DNA of 64,000 nt, from assembly GCF_005160265.1 (NCBI RefSeq), contig NZ_CP039865.1, positions 2,690,828 through 2,754,827 of the forward strand, in the 5' to 3' direction. The number at the start of each line of letters is the position of its first letter. Within the stretch, counting starts at the first letter, position 1. This document shows positions 1-8,860 of this stretch, piece after piece. The position numbers and the translations under genes are program-made. This stretch comes from Phreatobacter aquaticus. Its GTDB lineage: Bacteria > Pseudomonadota > Alphaproteobacteria > Rhizobiales > Phreatobacteraceae. A model generated the notes under the pieces. It was not told the origin of the DNA, did no database searches, and saw nothing but the letters and a program-made list of their open reading frames with translations.

Positions 1-840
1 ACGGTCGTGGCGGGCGAAGACGTTGTCCAGGCCTTCCTCGTGCAGCATCTTGATCGCCTCATCGAGGCCGTAGAGCAGGTTGGTCGCCGGCGTATAGGGG
101 AAATAGCCGGACTTTCCGGCCGCGATCATCTCGTCCCAGACCCAGAAGCTGCGCGGCAGCTTGGCGGCCTTGGCGGCGGCCAGCGCCTTCTCGGAAATCG
201 CGTTGAACGACAGGCCCGGCGGCAGCATCAGCCCCTTCTGCGAACCCGCCACCGTGACGTCGACGCCCCATTCGTCATGGCGGTAGTCGATGGAGGCGAG
301 CGAGGAGATCGTGTCGACCATCAGGAGCGCCGGGTGCTTGGCGGCATCGATCGCCTTGCGCACTTCGTCGATGCGCGACGTACAACCGGTCGAGGTCTCG
401 TTGTGGACGACGCAGACCGCCTTGAACGTGTGGCCGCTATCGGCGCGCAGAGCCTGCTCGATCTGGCCGGCATCGGCGCCGGTGCGCCAGTCCGAGCCGA
501 TGAAGGTCGTCTCGATGCCGAGCTTGCCGGCCATGGTCTTCCACAGCGTGGCGAAATGGCCGGTTTCCACCATCAGCACCTTGTCGCCGGGCGACAGCGT
601 GTTGGCGAGGGCAGCCTCCCAGGCGCCGGTGCCCGACGCCGGATAGATCACCACGGCGCCCTTGGTCTTGAAGATCGAGCGCATGCCGTCGAGCACCGAG
701 AGGCCGAGCTTGCCGAAATCCGGGCCGCGATGGTCGATGGTCTGGCGGGCGATCGCCGTCAGAACGCGCTCCGGCACGGGCGAGGGGCCGGGAATCTGCA
801 GGAAGTGCCGGCCGGCCTTGCGGGGGGCGTTCTGGGCCAT
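1..840 (-). CDS. Serine/alanine-glyoxylate aminotransferase, C-terminus cut by window edge
   Basis: This is a class V PLP-dependent aminotransferase that moves an amino group from serine or alanine to glyoxylate, giving glycine, in the cytoplasm. The first 280 codons are present and the reading frame is still open at base 1. It starts MAQNAPRKAG, and a GGAGA ribosome site lies just upstream of the ATG at 840. The family hallmarks are IPGPSPVPERVL near residue 16, a MVDTISSLASIDYR aspartate segment near 174, and GSQKGLMLPPG with the predicted Schiff-base lysine near 202. It is divergent from the 2-hydroxyacid dehydrogenase at 1118, which may feed glyoxylate or oxoacids to it (inference). A paralogue lies at 52619. 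Whether serine, alanine or a ureide is the donor cannot be read from the sequence. Confidence 0.88.
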   Translation of the reverse strand, partial: MAQNAPRKAGRHFLQIPGPSPVPERVLTAIARQTIDHRGPDFGKLGLSVLDGMRSIFKTKGAVVIYPASGTGAWEAALANTLSPGDKVLMVETGHFATLWKTMAGKLGIETTFIGSDWRTGADAGQIEQALRADSGHTFKAVCVVHNETSTGCTSRIDEVRKAIDAAKHPALLMVDTISSLASIDYRHDEWGVDVTVAGSQKGLMLPPGLSFNAISEKALAAAKAAKLPRSFWVWDEMIAAGKSGYFPYTPATNLLYGLDEAIKMLHEEGLDNVFARHDR

Positions 841-977
841 GGTTGTCTCCTCACGGACAAACGAGGCCATCGACGCCTCTTGCCAGAATGAATAATGAAT
901 GCAAAATTCAAGTCAAGCCGTTTGCGCTGATCGACCTTGGAAGATCGGGTCCACACGTCACCCCCGGCGAGACGCGC

Positions 978-1050
978 CAGCGTCGAGGGAAGGGGGTCCA
1001 GGAGCCGGGAGCACGATCCTCGTGGCCCCTGGATCCCCTTCCCCTCGCTG
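978..1050. repeat. Long imperfect inverted repeat (REP/BIME-like)
   Basis: The left arm 978-1002 and right arm 1028-1050 are near reverse complements (CAGCGTCGAGGGAAGG... against ...CCTTCCCCTCGCTG), so the transcript would form a long stem. The central part holds a further small dyad (CACGA-TCC-TCGTG). It lies between two divergent genes, so it is not a terminator for either. It resembles the dispersed palindromic repeats common between genes of Hyphomicrobiales. Copy number cannot be tested here. Confidence 0.6.
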
Positions 1051-1117
1051 CGCTCGGCCGGGGATGACGTTTGTGCTCCATGGCCGACGCCGAGAAGACG
1101 ACCGAATAGGAAGAGCG

Positions 1118-4048
1118 ATGACCGAATCCAATCTCCAGTCCCGCCTCGCCGCCGAGGTGCGCGGCGATATCCTGTTCGATCGCTTCTCGCGCGGCCGCTA
1201 TGCAACCGACGCCTCGATCTACCAGATCACCCCGATCGGCGCGGTTGTCCCCGACACGATGGACGACGCCATCCGCGCCATCGCCATTGCCCGCGAGGCC
1301 GGCGTAACAGTCCTGCCGCGCGGCGGCGGCACCTCGCAATGCGGCCAGACGGTCAATTCCTCCCTCGTGGTTGACTGCTCGAAGAAGCTGAATTCCATCC
1401 TGGCCCTCGATGTCGCGGGCAGGCATGCCCGCGTTGAGCCGGGCATCGTGCTGGATGACCTGAACCGCCAGTTGAAGAAGCACGGGCTCTGGTTCCCGGT
1501 CGACGTCTCCACCGCCTCGCGCGCCACGATCGGCGGTATGACCGCCAACAATTCCTGCGGCGGCCGCAGCCTGCGCTACGGCACGATGCGCAACAATGTC
1601 ATCGCGGTGGAGGCGGCGCTCGCCGACGGCAACCGCCGCTGGTTTCGAGAGGTCTCCCGCGACGAGGCGCTGCGGAACGATGCCGACACGCTGACCCGCG
1701 ATCTCCTGACGCTCGGCGCCCGCGAGGCCGACGAGGTCGAGGCGCGGTACCCGAAGGTCCAGCGCCGCGTCGGCGGCTACAATCTCGATGCGCTGGTGCC
1801 GAACGGTTCGGCCAACAACATGGCGCATATCCTGGTGGGCTCGGAGGGCACGCTCGCCTTCACCACCGCTGTCGACCTGAAACTTTGGCCGCTTCTCGGC
1901 CCCAAGGTCTTCGGCATCTGCCATTTCGGCGCGTTCCACGAGGCGATGGATGCCGCCCAGCATCTGGTGAAACTGAAGCCGATCGCGGTCGAGCTGGTCG
2001 ATCGCACGATGATCGGCCTAGCCCGCGACATCGCCATGTTCCGCCCCACCATCGAGCGGGTGGTGAAGGGCGATCCGGACGCCCTGCTGGTGGTGGAATT
2101 CGCCGAGGAGACCGAGGCCGAAAACCTCCAGAAGCTGAAGGATCTCGAAGCCCTGATGGGCGATCTCGGCTTCGGCTGGGACAGGTCGGGCGCCCGCTTC
2201 GGCGGCGTTATCACGGTGATCGAGCCAGCCTGGCAGGCCGCCGTCACCGAGATGCGCTCGTCCGGCCTCAACATCATGATGAGCATGAAGGAGGCTGGAA
2301 AGCCGGTCTCTTTCGTCGAGGATTGCGCCGTACCGCTGGCCGATCTCGCCGCCTATACGGCCGGATTGACCGAAATCTTCCGCGCCCATGGCACCGAGGG
2401 CACCTGGTACGCCCATGCCTCGGTCGGCTGCCTGCATGTGCGCCCCGTGCTCAACATGAAGCTCGATGTCGATGCCAAGCGCATGCGCTCCATGGCGGAA
2501 CAGGCCTTCGAACTCGTGCGCAAATACAAGGGTTCGCATTCCGGCGAGCATGGCGACGGCATCGTCCGCTCCGAGTTCCACGAGCAGATGTTCGGCGAGC
2601 GTCTGGTGCGCGCCTTCGAGGAGGTGAAGGACCGCTTCGATCCGGACGGCCTCTACAATCCCGGCAAGATCACCCGCGCCCCGCGGATGGATGACCGCAC
2701 GCTCTTTCGCTATCCGCCGGATTATTCGGGGCTGGAGATCAAGCCGGCGCTCGACTGGTCGGACTATCCCGGCGCGTCACAGGGTTTCCTTGGCGCGATC
2801 GAGATGTGCAACAACAACGGCACCTGCCGGAAGCTCGATGGCGGCGCCATGTGCCCGAGCTATCGCGTCACCCGCGACGAGCAGCATGTGACCCGCGGCC
2901 GGGCCAACACCCTGCGCCTCGCCATGACCGGCCAGCTCGGTCCGCAGGCCCTGCTGGCGCCCGAGATGGAGGAGACCCTCTCCCTCTGCGTCTCCTGCAA
3001 GGCCTGCAAACGCGAATGCCCGACCGGTGTCGACATGGCGCGGATGAAGATCGAGGTGAAGGCGCAGCGTTTTGACGCCTATGGCGCGAAGCTGCACGAG
3101 CGACTGGTGGCGCATCTGCCGCGCTATGCCGGCCTCGGTGCGAAGCTGCCCTGGCTTTTGAACCTGCGCGACAAGGTGCCGGGCCTTGCCTGGGCCTCGG
3201 AGAAGCTTGCGCAGTTCTCGGCCAGGCGCTCGCTGCCGCAATGGCGCTCGGACGTCTTCCAGCCTTCGGTTGCGGCCGAAGGGCCGGAGAGCGGACCGGA
3301 AGTCGTCCTGTTCGCAGACACGTTCAACCGCGCTTTCGAGCGCGAAAACCTCGACGCGGCCGTCGCCGTGCTGAAGGCCGGCGGCTATCGCATCCACCAC
3401 GCCGTGCCGGCCGACGGCACGAAGCGGAATCTCTGCTGCGGCCGCACCTATCTGGCGACCGGCATGATCGACAGGGCGCGCGCCGAGGCCGAGCGGCTGG
3501 TTGAAGCGCTCGCACCCTTCGCCGCGCGCGGCGTGCCGGTAATCGGGCTCGAACCCTCCTGCCTCCTGACGCTGCGCGACGAGATTCCGGCGCTCTTGAA
3601 GTCGGACGAGGCCAGGACAGTCGCGGGTCAGGCGGTGATGTTCGAGGAGTTCATTGCCGCCGAGGCCAAGGCCGGGCGCCTCTCATTGCCCTTGAAGCCG
3701 GTGGAGACAACGGCGCTGCTGCACGGCCATTGCCACCAGAAGGCCTTCGGCGCCATGGGCGCGGTGGAGGGCACGCTGCGGCTCATTCCGGGCCTGAAGG
3801 TCGAGACGGTGGAGAGCTCCTGCTGCGGCATGGCGGGTGCCTTCGGCTATCATGCCGACACGATCGACACCTCATTGGCCATGGCTGAACTGTCGCTTCT
3901 GCCCAAGGTGCGGGCGGCGTCGGTAGAGACGATCGTGGTCGCGGACGGAACCTCCTGCCGGCATCAGATCCATGACGGCGCCGGTCGCGAGGCGCTGCAT
4001 GTGGCCAGGGTTCTGGCGATGAGTCTGGAGGGGAAGGCGGGGATGTGA
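1118..4048 (+). CDS. FAD-linked oxidase with Fe-S and CCG domains (YdiJ-type D-2-hydroxyacid dehydrogenase)
   Basis: This is a 976-residue flavoprotein predicted to oxidise a D-2-hydroxyacid (D-2-hydroxyglutarate or D-lactate) and pass electrons through iron-sulfur centres to the respiratory chain. The N-terminal PCMH-type FAD domain shows LPRGGGTSQCGQ near residues 67-76. A FAD-oxidase C-terminal domain with SGEHGDGIVRSEF follows. Cysteine clusters lie near 563 (CNNNGTC) and 624 (CVSCKACKRECPTG), the latter a ferredoxin-like 4Fe-4S site. Two CCG motifs follow, near 771 (LCCGRTYL) and 901 (SSCCGMAGAFGY). The length and fused order match YdiJ. The ATG at 1118 was chosen because the family begins near here; the open frame extends upstream to 899 only through repeat sequence. 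It has no adjacent partner on its own strand. The exact substrate is unknown. Confidence 0.88.
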   Translation: MTESNLQSRLAAEVRGDILFDRFSRGRYATDASIYQITPIGAVVPDTMDDAIRAIAIAREAGVTVLPRGGGTSQCGQTVNSSLVVDCSKKLNSILALDVAGRHARVEPGIVLDDLNRQLKKHGLWFPVDVSTASRATIGGMTANNSCGGRSLRYGTMRNNVIAVEAALADGNRRWFREVSRDEALRNDADTLTRDLLTLGAREADEVEARYPKVQRRVGGYNLDALVPNGSANNMAHILVGSEGTLAFTTAVDLKLWPLLGPKVFGICHFGAFHEAMDAAQHLVKLKPIAVELVDRTMIGLARDIAMFRPTIERVVKGDPDALLVVEFAEETEAENLQKLKDLEALMGDLGFGWDRSGARFGGVITVIEPAWQAAVTEMRSSGLNIMMSMKEAGKPVSFVEDCAVPLADLAAYTAGLTEIFRAHGTEGTWYAHASVGCLHVRPVLNMKLDVDAKRMRSMAEQAFELVRKYKGSHSGEHGDGIVRSEFHEQMFGERLVRAFEEVKDRFDPDGLYNPGKITRAPRMDDRTLFRYPPDYSGLEIKPALDWSDYPGASQGFLGAIEMCNNNGTCRKLDGGAMCPSYRVTRDEQHVTRGRANTLRLAMTGQLGPQALLAPEMEETLSLCVSCKACKRECPTGVDMARMKIEVKAQRFDAYGAKLHERLVAHLPRYAGLGAKLPWLLNLRDKVPGLAWASEKLAQFSARRSLPQWRSDVFQPSVAAEGPESGPEVVLFADTFNRAFERENLDAAVAVLKAGGYRIHHAVPADGTKRNLCCGRTYLATGMIDRARAEAERLVEALAPFAARGVPVIGLEPSCLLTLRDEIPALLKSDEARTVAGQAVMFEEFIAAEAKAGRLSLPLKPVETTALLHGHCHQKAFGAMGAVEGTLRLIPGLKVETVESSCCGMAGAFGYHADTIDTSLAMAELSLLPKVRAASVETIVVADGTSCRHQIHDGAGREALHVARVLAMSLEGKAGM

Positions 4049-4051
4049 TGG

Positions 4052-4229
4052 CCCCCCACCCTAACCCTCCCCGCCGCAAGCGGGGGGAGGGGACCGATTA
4101 TGCCGCCGGTCAGGAGTGAGCCTGAATTCAAGGTTATCAGTCCGGCACTCTTGGCGGCCGCATTTGTCCGCTGCAGTCTCTCCATTCCCCTCCCCCCGCT
4201 TGCGGCGGGGAGGGGTCAGGGGTGGGGGG
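4052..4229. repeat. Pair of inverted C/G-rich palindromic repeats
   Basis: Two copies of a C/G-rich hairpin unit face each other at about 4052-4092 and 4187-4229. Each contains the core CCCCGC-CGCAAG-CGGGG or its complement, and the outer parts (CCCCCCACCCTAACC and GGGGTCAGGGGTGGGG) also pair with each other. The block fills most of the space between the dehydrogenase stop at 4048 and the convergent tctC stop at 4284, so it could act as a terminator for both. The form is typical of dispersed extragenic palindromes. Confidence 0.65.
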
Positions 4230-4283
4230 ATCGAACCCCAAAGGCGACAGACCTGGAGAGCTGGGAAAGTGAATCCTCGCCCC

Positions 4284-5258
4284 TCACTCCAGCTTGATGC
4301 CGGCGTCCGTGACAACCTTGCGCCAGCGCGCCACTTCGGACGAGACGAACTGCCCGAAGGCCGCGCCTTCCAGCGCCGGGATGTCGGAGCCATTGCGAGC
4401 CCAGGCTTCCGCGATCTGCGGTGCGGCGAGCGCGGTGCGGATTTCGCGCTGCATGCGCTCGACGATTGCCGGCGGCGTTCCCTTCACCGCGAAGACCGCA
4501 TACCAGGTCGAGACGTCGAAATTGGCGAGGCCGGCTTCCGACGTCGTCGGCATGTTGGGGAAGGCGCCGTTGCGCTTCGGCGCAGCTACGGCGAGGCCGC
4601 GGATCTGCCCGCCGGTGATCTGCGGCGCCGAGGTGCCGAGACCGTCGAAGATCATGTCGATCTGGCCCGCGACGAGGTCGGCCATGGCCGGGCCGGCGCC
4701 ACGATAGGGCACGTGGCGGATCTGTGTCTGGGTCAGGAGCTTGAACAATTCACCAGTCAGATGGTGCGTCGTGCCGATGCCGGCCGAACCGTAGACCAGC
4801 GTGTCCGGCTTGGCGCGGGCGGCCGCGATCAGCTCGGCCAGCGTATTGACGTTCAGCCGGCGCGGATTGACCACCACCACCTGCGGCGGCTGGGCGATCA
4901 CCGCGATCGGGATGAAGTCGGTTTCGATATTGTAGTCGAGGCGCGGATAGAGCGACGGCGCGATCGTGTGATGAGCGGCGCCCACGAAGAAGTAATAGCC
5001 GTCCGGCTGCTGGCGCGAGGCGAGCGAGGCGCCTGCCGTGCCGCCGGCACCGGCGCGGTTCTCGATGACGATGCCCTGTCCGAGTTGCTTTTCAAGCTGG
5101 GCGGCGAGCGGCCGGGCAAAGGCGTCGGTGCCGCCGCCGGCAGCGAACGGCACCATCCATGTGATCGGACGGTTCGGCCAGGTTTGCGCCACAGCGCCGG
5201 TGGCCGCGAAGACAAGGGTCGAGAAGGCCGCAAGGGCCGCGAGAAGGGTGCGCTGCAT
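4284..5258 (-). CDS. Tripartite tricarboxylate transporter substrate-binding protein (TctC/Bug family), copy 1
   Basis: This 324-residue periplasmic solute-binding protein belongs to the TctC (Bug) family. The start at 5258 has a strong GGAGGAAAC ribosome site and begins a cleavable signal peptide (MQRTLLAALAAFSTLVFAATGAVAQ). The mature protein opens with the family signature WPNRPITWMVPFAAGGGTD and later shows RHVPYRGAGPAMADLVAGQID. These proteins bind organic acids or similar small ligands and hand them to a TctAB membrane pair. None is adjacent; the only TctAB in the window is at 31763-33767, so this is an orphan copy. The ligand cannot be predicted. Confidence 0.9.
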   Translation of the reverse strand: MQRTLLAALAAFSTLVFAATGAVAQTWPNRPITWMVPFAAGGGTDAFARPLAAQLEKQLGQGIVIENRAGAGGTAGASLASRQQPDGYYFFVGAAHHTIAPSLYPRLDYNIETDFIPIAVIAQPPQVVVVNPRRLNVNTLAELIAAARAKPDTLVYGSAGIGTTHHLTGELFKLLTQTQIRHVPYRGAGPAMADLVAGQIDMIFDGLGTSAPQITGGQIRGLAVAAPKRNGAFPNMPTTSEAGLANFDVSTWYAVFAVKGTPPAIVERMQREIRTALAAPQIAEAWARNGSDIPALEGAAFGQFVSSEVARWRKVVTDAGIKLE

Positions 5259-5373
5259 GTTTCCTCCAGCAGGATGTGTCGCGGCTTGGTCCGGGGGGCC
5301 GCTGTTCTGTCTGAAGGATGAGACTAGCGCGGGCCGGAGGAGTTGCAAGCCGAATGGGTGAGGCAACCCTCGG

Positions 5374-5973
5374 TCAATGCCGGCTCTTCTTGCGGCGCGG
5401 ATGGATCGTCTCGCCGCGCGCCAGCATGGCGACCAGCTTGACGATCCAGCTGGTCCGCGTCTCTGGCTTCTTCGCGGCCGTGACGCGGTGGAGCACGGCA
5501 TAGCGGTTGGCGCTGTCGAGCGCGCCGAACAGGGCTTTGGCTGGGGGATTGTCGTCGAGCGCCCGTTGCAGGTCGTCCGGCACGGCCATCCGGCTTGGCG
5601 GCTCATAGGCGATAGCCCATCGGCCATCGGCCTTGGCTGCCTCCACCTCGGCAAGGCCAGCAGGCTTCATGCGGCCGTCAGCGAAGAGCCTCTCCACCCG
5701 GTCGCGATTGAGCGCCGCCCAGATGCTGCGCGGTCTGCGCGGCGTGAAGCGGACCCGCCAGGCCTTGTCGTCGATCGGCTTGGCCTGACCGTCGATCCAG
5801 CCGTGGCAGAGCGCGATATCCACGGCTTCGTCACGGCTCAGCGTGACACCGCCAGACCCCTTCTTGGCAAAGACCAACCAGCAGCCGCTCGAACTCGCTC
5901 CGCCGGAATCGAGCCAGGCGTCGAAGGTGGCGGCGTCGGAGAAGGTCAGGACCGGGAGGTCGGCTGCCGCCAT
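5374..5973 (-). CDS. YdeI/OmpD-associated family protein
   Basis: This 199-residue cytoplasmic protein resembles the YdeI/OmpD-associated family, which has loose links to bacteriocin or antimicrobial tolerance and no known biochemical activity. Visible family traits are an early WLVFAKKGSGG segment near 32-42, ALCHGWIDGQAKPID near 54-68, and FTPRRPRSIWAALNRDRVERL near 76-96. The C-terminus is basic (RRKKSRH). It begins four bases after the nadX stop on the same strand, so the two are probably cotranscribed. That spacing does not suggest a shared pathway by itself. Confidence 0.8.
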   Translation of the reverse strand: MAAADLPVLTFSDAATFDAWLDSGGASSSGCWLVFAKKGSGGVTLSRDEAVDIALCHGWIDGQAKPIDDKAWRVRFTPRRPRSIWAALNRDRVERLFADGRMKPAGLAEVEAAKADGRWAIAYEPPSRMAVPDDLQRALDDNPPAKALFGALDSANRYAVLHRVTAAKKPETRTSWIVKLVAMLARGETIHPRRKKSRH

Positions 5974-5977
5974 CAGG

Positions 5978-6787
5978 TCACGTTCCGATGCGCAGCGGCG
6001 CGTTGAGCTTGCGCAGTGCCGCGATCACCGACAGCGCGGTGATCCGCCCGGTCTTCGGGTTCTCCGACGGGATGTTCTCGATCGCCAGCGTCAGCTTGGC
6101 GGAGTCGGCGTCGACCTCGATCGAATGGCAGTTCCGCGTGACGCCCGGATCGGCCCAGATGTCGATGGTCGTGCGGTCGGGGCCGATGCCGGCAAGCGAC
6201 AGGGCGGCGGCGACATTCACATTGGCCGGGAAGCCCTTGGCCGCCTCGCGCGCGGTGCCCGAGAACACCAGCGTCGGCGTGGTCACCTTGTCCATGTCGA
6301 GGCCCTTCTCGATGAGATAGGGCGCGCCTTTCAGACCCACCGGCGGCTTGCGCGTGGTCATCTTCACCGAATGGATCGTCCCTTCGGCTGCGGCCGTCAC
6401 CGCATCGAGGCCGAGCAGTGCGCCGGTCGGCACGATGATCTGGCCGCCATGGGCCTTGGCAAGCTCCATCAGGTGCGGGCGCGGCAACAGCGCGCCGCAG
6501 GACAGGACCATCACCTTCTTGCCCGCTTTCAGCATGGGCACGCAGATCTCCTCGATGATCGAGGCCGGTGCGCATTCCACCGCGAGATCGGCGAGCTTGG
6601 GGAAGTCCGCGAGATCGACCACCGGGCAGGCAATACCCTCGGATTTCAGCCAGGCCTCTGCCTTGGCGCGGTCACCGGATGCGATCGCGGCCAGTGTCAG
6701 GCCGGGCAATGTGCCATCCGAGATGCGGCGGGCGAGCGTCTTGCCGATGGCGCCGAGGCCGGCAATGGCGATGCGGGTGGGGGACAT
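5978..6787 (-). CDS. nadX: L-aspartate dehydrogenase
   Basis: This 269-residue NAD(P)-dependent enzyme is predicted to convert L-aspartate to iminoaspartate, which can feed quinolinate formation in NAD synthesis, or to deaminate aspartate. The N-terminal Rossmann motif is IAGLGAIGKTLARRI (residues 6-20). The C-terminal domain carries NVNVAAALSLAGIGPDRT and the DPGVTRNCHSIEV strand that hold the catalytic histidine region of this family. Start 6787 (MSPTRIAIAGLG) fits the family N-terminus. It is divergent from tctC copy 2, and the gap holds a perfect 12-bp palindrome at 6852. No nadA or nadC is nearby, so a catabolic role is possible. Confidence 0.85.
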   Translation of the reverse strand: MSPTRIAIAGLGAIGKTLARRISDGTLPGLTLAAIASGDRAKAEAWLKSEGIACPVVDLADFPKLADLAVECAPASIIEEICVPMLKAGKKVMVLSCGALLPRPHLMELAKAHGGQIIVPTGALLGLDAVTAAAEGTIHSVKMTTRKPPVGLKGAPYLIEKGLDMDKVTTPTLVFSGTAREAAKGFPANVNVAAALSLAGIGPDRTTIDIWADPGVTRNCHSIEVDADSAKLTLAIENIPSENPKTGRITALSVIAALRKLNAPLRIGT

Positions 6788-6851
6788 CAGAAAGGCTCCG
6801 GATCGAGGGGCTGCGGACCATAAAGGCAAATCCGCAGCGCGCCAGTGGGGT

Positions 6852-6863
6852 GCGTCATGACGC
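6852..6863. promoter_or_regulatory. Perfect 12-bp palindrome GCGTCATGACGC in the nadX/tctC divergent region
   Basis: The sequence GCGTCATGACGC is its own reverse complement, and two further pairs flank it after a one-base mismatch. It lies 65 bases before the nadX start and 83 before the tctC start. That position suits an operator acting on one or both promoters. No regulator gene is adjacent, so the protein that would bind is unknown. Confidence 0.35.
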
Positions 6864-6945
6864 CCATGCGGCATTGCGCCGGATAAGGGTTTCCCCGTGG
6901 CGCCGGCTGGGTCATGATGAAGGTTGTTCCTTTCAGGAGTTGCCC

Positions 6946-7929
6946 ATGTTTGCCCGCCTGACGCGCCGTGCCGCGCTTGCCGCCGCCCTCTTGGCTCTGC
7001 CCGCAACCGCCTTCGCGCAAAGCTGGCCGACCCGGCCCGTCACCATGATCATCCCCTTCGCGGCGGGTGGGCCGACCGATGTCCTCGGCCGCGTCATGGC
7101 CGAACGCATGTCGCAGATCCTGGGGCAGCAGGTCATTGTCGAGAATGTCGGCGGCGCCGGCGGCATGACCGGCACGGCGCGCGTCGCCCGCCAGGGCCAG
7201 GATGGCTATTCCTTCGTCCTCGGCACGGTCGGCACCCATGCGGTGAACCAGACGCTCTACAAGGAGCCGCTCTACAACGCCGCGACGGATTTCGCCCCCG
7301 TGACGCTGATCGCCGAGGTGCCGCTGATCCTGATCACCCGAAAGGACTTCCCGGCCAGCAACCTCCAGGAGTTCATCGCCTATGTGAAGGCGAACCAGTC
7401 CAAGCTCCAATATGCCTCGGCCGGTGCCGGCTCGGCCGTCCATCTCGGCTGCCTCTATCTCAATTCGGTCATCGCCACGAATGACGTGACCCACGTGCCC
7501 TATCGCGGCTCGGCCCCGGCGATCCAGGACCTGGTCGGCGGCCGCGTCGACTACATGTGCGAGATTTCTTCCACCGCTCTGCCCCATATCCAGGGCGGGA
7601 CGGTCAAGGCGCTGGCGACCATGACCTCGGCCCGTGCCGCCGTGCTGCCGGACCTGCGGACCGCCCAGGAGCAGGGTCTGCAGGGCTTCGAGGCCTATAC
7701 CTGGAACGCCTTCTTCATGCACAAGGCGGTCGATCCCGCCATTCTGGCCCGTCTGCGCGCCGTCACGATCGAGGCCATGGACACAGCTGCCGTGAGGGAT
7801 CGCCTCGTGGCGCTGGGCGCGACCATGGCGGTGCCGGATCGTCGCGGCGGCCCCTATCTCCAGCGTCTCGTGGAAAGCGAGATCGCCAAATGGGCCGGCC
7901 CGATCCGCGCGAGCGGCGCGACCCAGTAA
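6946..7929 (+). CDS. Tripartite tricarboxylate transporter substrate-binding protein (TctC/Bug family), copy 2
   Basis: This 327-residue periplasmic binding protein has a signal peptide ([25 protein letters not shown]) and the TctC opening WPTRPVTMIIPFAAGGPTD. Later family motifs include VENVGGAGGMTGTARVAR and THVPYRGSAPAIQDLVGGRVD. An AGGAG ribosome site lies five bases before ATG 6946. It stands alone, with nadX divergent and a sugar kinase convergent. Its membrane partner would have to be TctAB encoded elsewhere. CYMCEISST in the ligand-binding lobe differs from the other copies, so its ligand may differ (inference). Confidence 0.9.
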   Translation: MFARLTRRAALAAALLALPATAFAQSWPTRPVTMIIPFAAGGPTDVLGRVMAERMSQILGQQVIVENVGGAGGMTGTARVARQGQDGYSFVLGTVGTHAVNQTLYKEPLYNAATDFAPVTLIAEVPLILITRKDFPASNLQEFIAYVKANQSKLQYASAGAGSAVHLGCLYLNSVIATNDVTHVPYRGSAPAIQDLVGGRVDYMCEISSTALPHIQGGTVKALATMTSARAAVLPDLRTAQEQGLQGFEAYTWNAFFMHKAVDPAILARLRAVTIEAMDTAAVRDRLVALGATMAVPDRRGGPYLQRLVESEIAKWAGPIRASGATQ

Positions 7930-7936
7930 GCGCTGC

Positions 7937-8860
7937 CTAAGCCTCGGCCCCCGCCAGCGCGGCGAGCACAGTCGCGCGCCGGGGCAGCGGCGCCACAGCG
8001 CCGAAGCCGGTGGCGGAGAGAGCCGCCGCCGCGCAGGCATAGCGGCCCGCGGCGAAGGGATCGCCACTGTTCAGCCATTCCGCGAGGAAGGCGCCGTCGA
8101 AACAATCGCCGGCGCCGGTCGCATCCACCGCCTTCACCGGGATGGACGGGATCACGCGCCGCTCGGTGGACGTCGCGATCAAGGCGCCGTCCTTGCCAAG
8201 CGTCAGGGCGACAATCTTTGAACCGCCCTCGAGATAGAAATCGGCGATGGCATCCGGCGTCTCGCGGCCGGTCAGCTGGCGGGCATCGTCGACACCGGGA
8301 AGCGCGATGTCGGCGAGCGCCATAGCGGCATTGGTGACGGCACGGGCGCGCTCGATCGGCCAGAGCCGGAGGCGCAGGTTGGTGTCATAGGAGACGGTGA
8401 CGCCCGCCGCTCGCGCAGCCTCTATGGCGGCGATCACCGCATCGCTGGCATTGGGCGAGATCGCCTGCGAAATGCCCGAGACATGCAGGATCTTGGCCTG
8501 GCTGATCGCCGCGAGCGGCAGATCGGTGGCTTCGACGCGGGCTGCGGCAGACCCTGCCCGCCGATAGGTGAACTCGTGACCTTCCGGCCCATGGGTCACG
8601 AAATAGAGCCCGGTATCGGCGCCGGACCTGAGCCGCATCGCCGATGTGTCGATGCCCTCCGCCTGCCAGAGGTCGAAGAAGCCCCGGCCGAAACTGTCGT
8701 CGCCCACCGCGCCGATCACGCCGACGCTGGCGCCGGAGCGGGCGGCGGCAATGGCGCAGTTCGACGTGTCGCCGCCATAGCCGAACAGGTAGTTCGGCTC
8801 GCCGGGCCGGGTCTGGTTGAACTCGCCGAGCGGTTCACCGAAGCAGAGGATGTCGGGCAT
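7937..8860 (-). CDS. PfkB-family carbohydrate kinase (2-dehydro-3-deoxygluconokinase-like)
   Basis: This 307-residue ribokinase-fold enzyme phosphorylates a sugar or sugar acid with ATP. The N-terminal FGYGGDTSNCAIAAARSGA (about 26-44) is the first PfkB signature. The C-terminal DATGAGDCFDGAFLAEW contains the anion hole and catalytic aspartate (DTGAGD signature). Overall similarity is closest to KdgK-type kinases (GEPLGEFNQ start, YDTNLRLRLWP). Start 8860 begins MPDILCFGEPL, as usual for the family. It is a single gene convergent with tctC copy 2. The substrate assignment is moderate; the family is certain. Confidence 0.85.
   Translation of the reverse strand: MPDILCFGEPLGEFNQTRPGEPNYLFGYGGDTSNCAIAAARSGASVGVIGAVGDDSFGRGFFDLWQAEGIDTSAMRLRSGADTGLYFVTHGPEGHEFTYRRAGSAAARVEATDLPLAAISQAKILHVSGISQAISPNASDAVIAAIEAARAAGVTVSYDTNLRLRLWPIERARAVTNAAMALADIALPGVDDARQLTGRETPDAIADFYLEGGSKIVALTLGKDGALIATSTERRVIPSIPVKAVDATGAGDCFDGAFLAEWLNSGDPFAAGRYACAAAALSATGFGAVAPLPRRATVLAALAGAEA

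Noticed and set aside
899-1117. In-frame extension of the 2-hydroxyacid dehydrogenase to 899
   Set aside because: The added 73 codons run through the palindromic repeat and do not resemble the family N-terminus; ATG 1118 fits better.
4116-5321. Long plus-strand frame over tctC copy 1
   Set aside because: It is the antisense shadow of a clear binding protein with signal peptide; Arg/Gly/Asp-rich composition is typical of high-GC shadow frames.
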